From Candidatus Sulfopaludibacter sp. SbA3 (lineage in GTDB: Bacteria > Acidobacteriota > Terriglobia > 20CM-2-55-15), in assembly GCA_945861845.1 (NCBI GenBank), contig CAMAWS010000276.1, forward strand, positions 1 to 5,200: 5,200 bases of DNA, given 5' to 3'. Positions within the stretch are counted from its first letter, which is position 1, and every line of letters begins with the position of its first letter. A model generated the notes under the pieces. The model worked only from the letters and a program-made list of their open reading frames with translations. It did not search any database and was not told the DNA's origin. The position numbers were made by a program, and so were the translations under genes. Below are positions 1 to 5,200 of this stretch, in pieces.

Positions 1-1
1 G

Positions 2-1051
2 ACCGAACACGAAACCGATGACCGGATCCGTGAGGTGCGTGAGCGCCTTGGCCGGCGGCTGGTGATTCTCGGACATCACTACCAGCGTGACGAAGTGATC
101 AAGTTTGCGGACGTGCGGGGCGATTCATTCAAACTTGCAGCGTGGGCCGCAAACCGCAAAGAAGCTGAATACATTGTGTTTTGCGGCGTTCATTTCATGG
201 CCGAGAGCGCGGATATCCTTAGCTCCGCCAACCAGAAAGTCATGTTGCCGGATATGAGCGCCGGTTGTTCCATGGCGGACATGGCTGCCATCGACCAGGT
301 CGAAACCTGCTGGAGCGACATCGCAGAGAGTACGCCGGAAAAGATCATTCCAATCACCTACATGAATTCGGCTGCGAACATCAAGGCGTTCTGCGGCCGG
401 AACGGAGGCGCCGTCTGCACCTCTTCGAATGCTTCCGCTGTAATGCGGTGGGCCCTGGAGCGTGCGGATAAGGTCCTGTTCCTTCCCGATCAGCACCTTG
501 GACGGAACACGGCCTACGGCCTGGGCTACCGGCTTGATGACATGCTCGTGTGGGACCCTTTCGAGGAATTGGGAGGAAATTCTGCAAAGGCGCTGAGCGC
601 TACCCGATTCATTCTCTGGAAGGGGCACTGTTCCGTACATCAGCGTTTCCTGCCCCAGCACGTTCGGCAGGTTCGGGCTGCGCATCCGGGAATCCGCGTC
701 ATCTCCCATCCGGAATGCCGCTTCGAAGTCACTCAACTTTCCGACGACGTGGGTTCCACCGAGCACATTATCAAACTCGTTACGCAGGCTCCGGCCGGCA
801 GCATGTGGGCCATCGGCACCGAGATTCACCTGGTCAACCGACTTAAGAACGAAAACCCGGACCGCCTGATCATTCCGCTCGACGACTGCGGCTGCCTTTG
901 CTCCACGATGTTCCGCATCGACGCGCCCCACTTGCTCTGGACGCTGGAAAACTTGATTGAAGGACGAGTTGTGAACCAGATCTCCGTCCACCCAGACATC
1001 GCGGCATCCGCCCGCATCGCGCTCAACCGAATGCTGGAAATTACCAACTAG
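2..1051 (+). CDS. nadA: Quinolinate synthase NadA (5'-truncated by window edge)
   Basis: NadA is a cytoplasmic [4Fe-4S] enzyme that condenses iminoaspartate with dihydroxyacetone phosphate to quinolinate in de novo NAD synthesis. Counting from the GTG codon at 35, the sequence shows the LGHHYQ motif (H14, Y16), GDS (S31), GVHFMAE, TYMNS (Y109, N111), CTSSNA, GHCSVHQ (C199, H202), SHPEC (E227) and GTEIH. By comparison with characterised NadA proteins, the cluster ligands should be C78 (in SAGCSMA), C199 and C289 (last Cys of CGCLC). All three are present, so the enzyme should be active. The GTG at 35 is probably not the start: it has no spaced Shine-Dalgarno, the frame stays open to the window edge ([11 protein letters not shown] before it), and the Bacillus-type homologue has, as I recall, about 31 more residues before the same cysteines. 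About 20 residues are therefore probably missing. The gene ends at TAG 1049-1051, 31 nt before apt on the same strand. Confidence 0.96.
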   Translation, partial: TEHETDDRIREVRERLGRRLVILGHHYQRDEVIKFADVRGDSFKLAAWAANRKEAEYIVFCGVHFMAESADILSSANQKVMLPDMSAGCSMADMAAIDQVETCWSDIAESTPEKIIPITYMNSAANIKAFCGRNGGAVCTSSNASAVMRWALERADKVLFLPDQHLGRNTAYGLGYRLDDMLVWDPFEELGGNSAKALSATRFILWKGHCSVHQRFLPQHVRQVRAAHPGIRVISHPECRFEVTQLSDDVGSTEHIIKLVTQAPAGSMWAIGTEIHLVNRLKNENPDRLIIPLDDCGCLCSTMFRIDAPHLLWTLENLIEGRVVNQISVHPDIAASARIALNRMLEITN

Positions 1052-1056
1052 ATTCG

Positions 1057-1068
1057 AATTTCGAAATT
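1057..1068. repeat. 12-bp perfect palindrome in the nadA-apt spacer
   Basis: AATTTCGAAATT is a perfect inverted repeat lying 6 nt after the nadA stop and 14 nt before the apt start. It overlaps a second palindrome, ATTCGAAT, at 1052-1059. It could be an operator half-site pair or chance in an AT-rich spacer. It is not a terminator, since the stem is short and AT-rich and no T-tract follows. No regulator is identified. Confidence 0.35.
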
Positions 1069-1072
1069 ACCC

Positions 1073-1076
1073 GAGG
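1073..1076 (+). promoter_or_regulatory. Ribosome binding site deciding the apt start
   Basis: GAGG lies 6 nt upstream of ATG 1083, a normal Shine-Dalgarno spacing. It is directly against the in-frame TTG at 1077, which would extend the protein by two residues (M-I). This favours ATG 1083 as the true start. Confidence 0.7.
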
Positions 1077-1082
1077 TTGATC

Positions 1083-1598
1083 ATGGATGAATTAAAGAAG
1101 CTGATTCGTGAGGTTCCCGACTTTCCCAAACCAGGCATCCTCTTTTACGACATAACCACGTTACTCAAGGATCCCGCCGGGCTCCGCAGGGTTATCGACA
1201 GCCTGACCGAGAAGATTCGCCCCCTCAAGCCCGATTTGGTCCTGGGCATTGAAGCGCGTGGATTCATATTCGCCCCGGCCCTCGCCTACCACCTCGGCAC
1301 CGGCTTCGTGCCCATCCGCAAGCCGAATAAATTGCCGGCGCCCACCGAGCGCGTCAGCTACCAACTTGAATACGGGACGGATACATTGGAAATTCACAAG
1401 GACGCCCTGAAGTCCGGCGCCCGTGTCGTCATTGCCGATGATCTTCTGGCGACTGGAGGCACCGCGCTGGCTTCAATTCGACTTGTCGAAAAGCTGGGCG
1501 CAAAGGTTGCCGCATTAACGTTCGTTGTGGAACTCGACTTCCTGAAGGGCCGCGATCGTCTCCATGGTTACGACGTTATTTCGCTGGTCACGTATTAG
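1083..1598 (+). CDS. apt: Adenine phosphoribosyltransferase
   Basis: This cytoplasmic purine-salvage enzyme converts adenine and PRPP to AMP and pyrophosphate. The 171-residue product has the usual length of bacterial Apt and the whole type I phosphoribosyltransferase layout. The N-terminal hood reads [15 protein letters not shown] (residues 11-25). IEARGF is at 56-61 and [10 protein letters not shown] at 76-85. The flexible-loop segment [18 protein letters not shown] is at 92-109, and the PRPP-binding loop [14 protein letters not shown] at 115-128 carries the D119-D120 acidic pair. The C-terminus YDVISLVTY matches the family ending. N82 stands where many homologues have Gly or Lys; this looks like ordinary variation. 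ATG 1083 is chosen over the in-frame TTG 1077 because of the GAGG spacing. With only 31 nt after nadA and no terminator between, the two genes are probably co-transcribed. NadA does not itself use PRPP, but the next NAD-pathway enzyme, NadC, does, so the genes are loosely related metabolically. Confidence 0.97.
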   Translation: MDELKKLIREVPDFPKPGILFYDITTLLKDPAGLRRVIDSLTEKIRPLKPDLVLGIEARGFIFAPALAYHLGTGFVPIRKPNKLPAPTERVSYQLEYGTDTLEIHKDALKSGARVVIADDLLATGGTALASIRLVEKLGAKVAALTFVVELDFLKGRDRLHGYDVISLVTY

Positions 1599-1610
1599 CT
1601 TTGAACGAAC

Positions 1611-1664
1611 GGCGTTGAGCCGCGGAGCGGCGGCATTGTTTAGCCCACGGCGTCAGCCGTGGGT
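1611..1664. repeat. REP-like double-hairpin element downstream of apt
   Basis: Two hairpins sit side by side. The first is GCCGC/GCGGC (1619-1623 with 1627-1631, loop GGA). The second, stronger one is CCCACGGC/GCCGTGGG (1644-1651 with 1656-1663, loop GTCA, extendable by a G-T pair). They are separated by 12 nt and lie about 20 nt behind the apt stop. The layout of an unequal GC-rich hairpin pair in an intergenic region resembles REP/BIME-type dispersed repeats mobilised by REP-associated tyrosine transposases, and the motif CCCACGGCGTCAGCCGTGGG is one I recall as frequent in Acidobacteriota and Planctomycetota. Only one copy is in the window, so repetition itself is inferred. The strong stem could also protect the apt mRNA 3' end. 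It is not a standard intrinsic terminator, as TCCGTTACCC follows instead of a T-run. Confidence 0.55.
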
Positions 1665-1690
1665 CCGTTACCCCGTAATGCATTGAATAC

Positions 1691-1718
1691 TTGACATGTT
1701 TCAGCCCTTTGTTCAAAT
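1691..1718 (+). promoter_or_regulatory. Candidate sigma70-type promoter, distal, for the receptor gene
   Basis: A perfect -35 box TTGACA (1691-1696) is followed after 16 bp by TCAAAT (1713-1718), which matches 4 of 6 positions of TATAAT. It points toward the receptor gene and would give an mRNA leader of more than 200 nt. The -10 is weak, and Acidobacteriota promoter consensus is poorly known to me, so this remains a candidate. Confidence 0.33.
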
Positions 1719-1833
1719 TAGGAAGCGTCTCTCGCGCCGGTGGTCATTTTTAGGCGCCTCTCACCCCCAGAGGCATATGGGCTAATAGGTGTTCGATCTC
1801 TGTTGGAAGATCATGGACACTTTAATCAAAATA

Positions 1834-1868
1834 AATCTCACGTCTTTTAACTTCAAGTTGACGAGATT
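1834..1868. repeat. Nested imperfect inverted repeat upstream of the receptor gene
   Basis: The 13-nt right arm AGTTGACGAGATT (1856-1868) can pair along its whole length with three left-arm blocks. AATCTC (1834-1839) pairs with GAGATT, GTC (1842-1844) with GAC, and AACT (1849-1852) with AGTT. The left arm has bulges AC and TTTT, and the loop is TCA. The structure could fold in a leader RNA or mark an operator, and it overlaps the -35 positions of the candidate proximal promoters. It is AT-rich and of modest predicted stability. Confidence 0.4.
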
Positions 1869-1876
1869 GCTATATT
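1847..1876 (+). promoter_or_regulatory. Candidate proximal promoter for the receptor gene
   Basis: TATATT (1871-1876) matches 5 of 6 positions of TATAAT and has TTAACT (1847-1852, 4 of 6 to TTGACA) 18 bp upstream. An alternative -35, TTGACG at 1858-1863, matches 5 of 6, but the hexamers at proper spacing after it (TTCATT or TCATTT) are poor. Initiation from the TATATT box would give a leader of roughly 65 nt. Confidence 0.33.
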
Positions 1877-1934
1877 TCATTCATTTAGACAGGTGGACCG
1901 CCGGAAATAAGCGGGCACTTCGGGTAACTCAAAC

Positions 1935-1940
1935 AAGGAG
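1935..1940 (+). promoter_or_regulatory. Strong Shine-Dalgarno for the receptor gene
   Basis: AAGGAG lies 6 nt (all A) before ATG 1947, at optimal spacing. It fixes the start and implies efficient translation, as expected for an abundant outer-membrane protein. Confidence 0.85.
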
Positions 1941-1946
1941 AAAAAA

Positions 1947-4900
1947 ATGAAACCAACCGCGATTCCAGGATCAAAGGTTGTTTTCAGGCTATTGGCGTTA
2001 TGTCTTCTGCTGGGGCTGGTGATTGCACCGGTAGAAGCTCAGGAAACGTCGGGTGCGATCAACGGAACGGTTAGTGATGAAACTGGTGCAATTCTGCCCG
2101 GCGTCACAGTAACCGCGACAAACACAGCCAACGGCCGTGTGTCCACGGCCACAACGGATTCAGCTGGCACATATCGCTTACCTCCGCTGGAGCCCGGCCG
2201 CTATACGGTGAAGTTTGAAGTAGGACGTTTCACGCCCCAGGAATACATGGACGTGAACGTATTGCTTGGCCAGACCCTCAAGATCGACCCCAGGCTGAAG
2301 GTCGGCGGCATCGAGACCGCGGTACAGGTGACCGACACGGCTCCGCTGATCGACACGCAGAGCACCCTTGTGGCTCACAACGTAACGGAAGAGGAATTCG
2401 ACCGTTTGCCGAAGTCGCGCACATTCCAGTATTTCGCCATGACCGCACCCTCGGTGAACAGCGGCGAGATCGAGGGCGGAATCCAGGTCAACGGCGCGAG
2501 CGGTTCCGAGAACAACTTCAACGTCGATGGCATTTCGACCAACAGCATCATCTATGGCAGCTCCCGCCAGAACGCGACATTTGAGTACCTGCAGGAAGTG
2601 CAGGTTAAAACGACAGGTATCGAAGCCGAGTACGGAGGGGCTCTTGGTGGCGTGATCAGCGCCGTAACGAAGTCCGGCGGAAACGAATTCCACGGTGACG
2701 TCCACTACTACTTCGCGGGCAATGCCATCAGCGCCGGCCCGGTGAAGCGGCTCGTTCTCGATCCGCGCGACGACAACACGGTTACATACCAGCAGGACAA
2801 GAAGGACCCGAAGAAAGTCAACGAAGTTGGCTTCACGTTCGGTGGACCAGTTGTGAAAGACCGGCTCTTCTTCTTCGCAGCGGCTTCGCCATCGTGGCTG
2901 CGCGAGACGCGTAATACCGGCTTTCTCTATGGAGCCCAACAGGATTCTACTGAGAAAAAGACAACTGACATGAATGCGTTCGGAAAGCTCTCCTGGGATC
3001 CTTTTTCCAAGCTCCGGACGAATTTCTCCTACCTCTATACACCCACGCATTCAACCGGCGTGTTCCTTGGACGTAACGGCCCGTGCCCCAGCTGCGACAG
3101 CAGATCGAGTGCGTCTATCCAGACGCTCAAAGGCCAGGGCTATTTTCAGCCACAGTCCAACTATGCGGGTAACATTGACATTATCGCGTCGAACAACATC
3201 CTGATCCAGGGGCGCGGAACCTATAGATGGGATGATTACAAAGACACGGGCATCCCAAATATTCCAGGCGTCACTTACCGGACCTCAAATCTTGCCATTC
3301 CCGGAATTCCAGCGGCTGTACAGGGCGGTGTTGGTTTTACGAATACGCCTCAGGTCACTCAGACGTTTTACGATCTGACCACCACGGCAGTGGGGCAATT
3401 GGACGTCAGCCTGTCTGGTAACCTGGGCGGTTTCCACAATATCAAAACGGGAACGGGCCTGATGAAGTTCGTCAATAAAGTAAACAGGTCGCGAAACGGC
3501 GGCGTTTACATTGACGTTTACTGGGGCACCACGTTCGCCAGTCTCGTTCCGGGCGTCGGCTCCGGCACTGGAACGTATGGCTATTACGAAGTCAACGAGT
3601 CTGGAACCATCGGCTCGACGGGCGCCGGAATCAAGAATTTCTACATCCAGGACCAGTGGCGCGTGAACAACCGCCTGACGCTGAACCTGGGCGTTCGCAT
3701 GGAACAGGAAAAAATTCCTTCGTTCCGGCGCGACATCAAGGATTTTGCCGTTGCGTTCGGTTGGGGAGACAAGATTGCCCCGCGCCTGGGCGCCAGCTTC
3801 GATCTTTTCGGGGACGGAAAGGTCAAGCTGTCCGGAGCCTGGGGCCGCCTGTATGACTGGACTAAGTATGAGCTCGTTCGCGGTTCGTTCGGCGGCGATG
3901 TCTGGAAGATCGCATATCGCGCGCTCGACACCACAAACGTGTTCAGCCTCAGCAAGACCAACACGCCTGGCCGCAGCCTGTGGAATCCGGCTGACGATGC
4001 CGCCCGCCGTGACCGCCGCGTGACGTCATTTGACACAGTCCCGCCGGGATTGAAGCCGATGTACCAGGACAACTTCAATATCGGCGTCGATTATGAGTTG
4101 AACGGGCAGACGGTGCTCGGCGCTCGTTACCTGCGAAACGACCTGAGAGAAACGCTCGAAGACCTCGGTGCGCTGGACGCCGGCGGCAACGAAATTTATT
4201 TGATCGCGAACCCGGGCGTTGGCGCTGGCCAGAAAGGCGCTCCGTCCGGGCCGACCACCGCTTTCGATTGGCCGCGTCCGAAACGCCAGTATGATGCGTT
4301 CGAATTGACTGCGACTCGCCGGTTCTCGAAAGGCTGGTCCGGTCAGGCAAGCTATGTGCTTAGCCGCCTGTACGGAAACTATGCCGGCCTTTCGAACTCG
4401 GATGAGATCCGAACGCCGACCACCGGGCGTTCCGCTGCTACTGCGCAGCAGTCCGGCGGAAACATTGCCCGCAACGGGAGCAACGTTACCCGTGGCTGGG
4501 ATCTCGACGAGATTGTGTACGATTCCAAGGGGCATCTGGACTTCCAGGGCCGCCTGGCAACGGATCGTCCGCATGTTTTCAAGCTCAACGCCCAGTACGA
4601 ATTTCCGTTCCTTGGTGGAACCACGAACGTCGGAGGCTTCTTCTACGGCGGAAGCGGTACGCCGGTCTCCACCCAGGTTTGGACGCGCAACCAGATCCCG
4701 GTCATGGTTAATGGCCGCGGCGATCTGGGCCGTACGCCTGTGCTCTCCTACACGGACATGGTTGTTTCCCACAGTGTCAACCTGACTGAAGGGAAACGAC
4801 TGCGCTTCGAATTCAACGTAACCAACCTGTTCAACCAGAAAACGGGACGCAGCATTTTCCCGTACGTCAACCGGGGTGCGAATTCAGCGGACTCCGGATC

Positions 4901-5066
4901 GGCGATCAACCTCGGTACCACCAATCTGAAGAATGGTTACAACTACACCGCCCTGATCGCGGCAACATCGAAGGGCGCCGCCGGAGCCCTTGATCCGAGA
5001 TTGAACAAGGAAGACCTGTTCAATACTGGTCTCGGCGGACGTTTTGGCGTGAAGTTCACCTTCTAG
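1947..5066 (+). CDS. TonB-dependent-receptor-like outer-membrane protein with carboxypeptidase-regulatory-like domain
   Basis: This is a complete 1039-residue outer-membrane protein. Residues 1-31 form a signal peptide: basic K2/K10/R14, a hydrophobic core at 15-27, and a likely cut after VEA before QE. Residues about 36-125 are a carboxypeptidase-regulatory-like beta-sandwich (GAINGTVSDETGAILPGVTV, then TDSAGTYRLPPLEPGRYTV). Residues about 133-245 resemble a TonB receptor plug, with IQVNGASGSENNFNVDGIST (179-198), FEYLQEVQV and EYGGALGGVISAVTKSGGNEFHG (228-250). The rest is a beta-barrel with alternating aromatic strands, including IQDQWRVNNRLTLNLGVRME and NVTNLFNQKTG (from residue 957), ending in FGVKFTF with the terminal Phe typical of barrel assembly. 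Size and order fit the Oar-like receptors abundant in Acidobacteriota. I see no clear TonB box, so energy coupling is inferred from the family, and the substrate cannot be told. Mature-protein cysteines are limited to C380 and C383 (CPSC). The gene appears monocistronic, with strong AAGGAG before ATG 1947. Confidence 0.93.
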   Translation: MKPTAIPGSKVVFRLLALCLLLGLVIAPVEAQETSGAINGTVSDETGAILPGVTVTATNTANGRVSTATTDSAGTYRLPPLEPGRYTVKFEVGRFTPQEYMDVNVLLGQTLKIDPRLKVGGIETAVQVTDTAPLIDTQSTLVAHNVTEEEFDRLPKSRTFQYFAMTAPSVNSGEIEGGIQVNGASGSENNFNVDGISTNSIIYGSSRQNATFEYLQEVQVKTTGIEAEYGGALGGVISAVTKSGGNEFHGDVHYYFAGNAISAGPVKRLVLDPRDDNTVTYQQDKKDPKKVNEVGFTFGGPVVKDRLFFFAAASPSWLRETRNTGFLYGAQQDSTEKKTTDMNAFGKLSWDPFSKLRTNFSYLYTPTHSTGVFLGRNGPCPSCDSRSSASIQTLKGQGYFQPQSNYAGNIDIIASNNILIQGRGTYRWDDYKDTGIPNIPGVTYRTSNLAIPGIPAAVQGGVGFTNTPQVTQTFYDLTTTAVGQLDVSLSGNLGGFHNIKTGTGLMKFVNKVNRSRNGGVYIDVYWGTTFASLVPGVGSGTGTYGYYEVNESGTIGSTGAGIKNFYIQDQWRVNNRLTLNLGVRMEQEKIPSFRRDIKDFAVAFGWGDKIAPRLGASFDLFGDGKVKLSGAWGRLYDWTKYELVRGSFGGDVWKIAYRALDTTNVFSLSKTNTPGRSLWNPADDAARRDRRVTSFDTVPPGLKPMYQDNFNIGVDYELNGQTVLGARYLRNDLRETLEDLGALDAGGNEIYLIANPGVGAGQKGAPSGPTTAFDWPRPKRQYDAFELTATRRFSKGWSGQASYVLSRLYGNYAGLSNSDEIRTPTTGRSAATAQQSGGNIARNGSNVTRGWDLDEIVYDSKGHLDFQGRLATDRPHVFKLNAQYEFPFLGGTTNVGGFFYGGSGTPVSTQVWTRNQIPVMVNGRGDLGRTPVLSYTDMVVSHSVNLTEGKRLRFEFNVTNLFNQKTGRSIFPYVNRGANSADSGSAINLGTTNLKNGYNYTALIAATSKGAAGALDPRLNKEDLFNTGLGGRFGVKFTF

Positions 5067-5095
5067 TGTAGTGTCCCCGAAATAACTGCGCATAT
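5067..5095. other. Short spacer between convergent genes; possible mobile-element end
   Basis: Only 29 nt separate the receptor stop from the stop of the minus-strand gene. The tandem TAGTG-TAGTG at 5064-5073 includes the receptor stop codon and runs into GTCCCCGAAATAACTGCG. No intrinsic terminator is present in the spacer. If the minus-strand gene encodes a transposase, the terminal inverted repeat of its element would fall here, but the other end is outside the window, so this cannot be tested. Confidence 0.3.
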
Positions 5096-5200
5096 TCATT
5101 CCTCGCGTTTTTGACGGCGACGAGGAAGGGTAGAACCGGGCTGAATCGATTCAAGTTTGGTTCGTGCTCGTGCAATCTTTTCAAGAATATCTTCCAGCTT
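5096..5200 (-). CDS. C-terminal fragment of an unidentified protein (possibly a transposase)
   Basis: Read on the minus strand from the right edge, the frame stays open for 34 codons and ends at TGA (complement of 5096-5098). The visible tail begins KLEDILEKIARARTKLESIQ and ends PGSTLPRRRQKREE. It looks protein-like: an amphipathic helix with Leu/Ile at heptad-like spacing (LEDILEKIARARTKL), a Pro-Gly break, then a strongly basic tail. Such tails occur in nucleic-acid-binding proteins, including several insertion-sequence transposases, but I cannot assign a family from 34 residues. The gene is convergent with the receptor gene, with 29 nt between their stops. Its start and most of its length lie beyond the window. 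A chance open frame of this length is possible, though the sequence character makes a real gene more likely. Confidence 0.5.
   Translation of the reverse strand, partial: KLEDILEKIARARTKLESIQPGSTLPRRRQKREE
5099..5127. repeat. Hairpin at the end of the minus-strand gene
   Basis: TTCCTCG (5099-5105) pairs with CGAGGAA (5121-5127), and the stem continues inward with CG/CG across a one-base bulge around a loop of TTTTTGACGG. It lies just past the receptor gene and inside the last codons of the minus-strand frame. It might slow or end receptor transcription from the plus strand, but no T-run follows it, so it does not meet the pattern of an intrinsic terminator. It may simply reflect repeated Arg and Glu codons. 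Confidence 0.3.

Larger units (their letters stand above)
1599..1946. other. Non-coding region between apt and the receptor gene
   Basis: This 348-bp gap carries no recognisable gene. Its first part (to about 1680) is GC-rich and holds two adjacent hairpins resembling a REP-like element. A further hairpin, GCCTCT/AGAGGC (1756-1761 with 1769-1774, loop CACCCCC), lies in the middle; no T-tract follows, so it is not a convincing terminator. The second half is clearly AT-richer than the flanking genes and holds candidate promoters and a nested inverted repeat. A weak stem (GTG 1893-1895 with CAC 1916-1918, enclosing CCGC 1898-1901 with GCGG 1911-1914) lies just before the receptor Shine-Dalgarno. 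No classic intrinsic terminator for nadA-apt is visible. A 45-codon open frame from ATG 1813 runs into the receptor start and is discussed as a finding, since it lacks gene-like support. Confidence 0.8.

Noticed and set aside
35..37. GTG as the start codon of nadA
   Set aside because: There is no spaced Shine-Dalgarno, the frame stays open to the window edge, and cluster-cysteine numbering suggests about 30 more residues upstream of this codon.
125..991. 288-codon open frame on the minus strand opposite nadA
   Set aside because: It lies wholly antisense to a gene with every NadA motif intact, has no family-like features, and is explained by codon bias of a GC-rich gene.
1644..1663. Strong hairpin behind apt as a canonical Rho-independent terminator
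   Set aside because: The stem is good, but TCCGTTACCC follows instead of a T-tract; a REP-like element fits better.
1752..1774. Hairpin GCCTCT/AGAGGC as an intrinsic terminator
   Set aside because: The T-run lies before the stem on the plus strand and nothing suitable follows; on the minus strand A-rich sequence follows, so neither orientation fits.
1599..1946. tRNA, riboswitch or CRISPR-like structure in the intergenic gap
   Set aside because: No cloverleaf, no recognisable aptamer core and no regularly spaced direct repeats could be found.
2178..3050. 290-codon open frame on the minus strand opposite the receptor gene
   Set aside because: It is antisense to a well-supported coding region and has no recognisable domain, ribosome binding site or conserved motif.
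4026..4772. 248-codon minus-strand frame opposite the receptor barrel
   Set aside because: A shadow of the receptor gene; the plus-strand frame shows continuous barrel-like sequence through the region.

Overview
The window looks like chromosomal DNA from a Gram-negative bacterium, most likely an Acidobacteriota member (Bryobacter/Solibacter-like). The reasons are a large outer-membrane receptor with an N-terminal carboxypeptidase-regulatory-like domain, an architecture greatly expanded in that phylum, and an intergenic pair of GC-rich hairpins of a kind I recall from Acidobacteriota and Planctomycetota genomes. The taxon is inferred from protein style and not from a marker gene.

Layout: (1) Positions 2-1051, plus strand, hold the 3' part of nadA (quinolinate synthase, NAD biosynthesis); its start lies before the window. 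(2) Positions 1083-1598 hold apt (adenine phosphoribosyltransferase), 31 nt downstream on the same strand and probably co-transcribed. (3) Positions 1599-1946 are a 348-bp non-coding gap with a REP-like double hairpin just behind apt, then an AT-richer stretch with candidate promoters and a nested inverted repeat ahead of the next gene. (4) Positions 1947-5066 encode a complete 1039-residue TonB-dependent-receptor-like outer-membrane protein with signal peptide, carboxypeptidase-regulatory-like domain, plug and beta-barrel. (5) Positions 5067-5200 hold a short spacer and, on the minus strand, the last 34 codons of another gene running in from the right edge. Its family is not identified; its basic tail and closeness to the receptor stop make an insertion-sequence transposase one possibility.

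Functionally, nadA and apt are housekeeping nucleotide and cofactor metabolism. The receptor is a separate transcription unit, probably for uptake or binding of a substrate that the sequence does not reveal. I see no CRISPR array, tRNA, rRNA, defence system or biosynthetic cluster, and nothing here amounts to a clear new biological system. The points most worth a second look are the right-edge minus-strand gene, the REP-like element, the structured receptor leader with a small ORF overlapping the receptor start, and the lone CPSC pair in the receptor.
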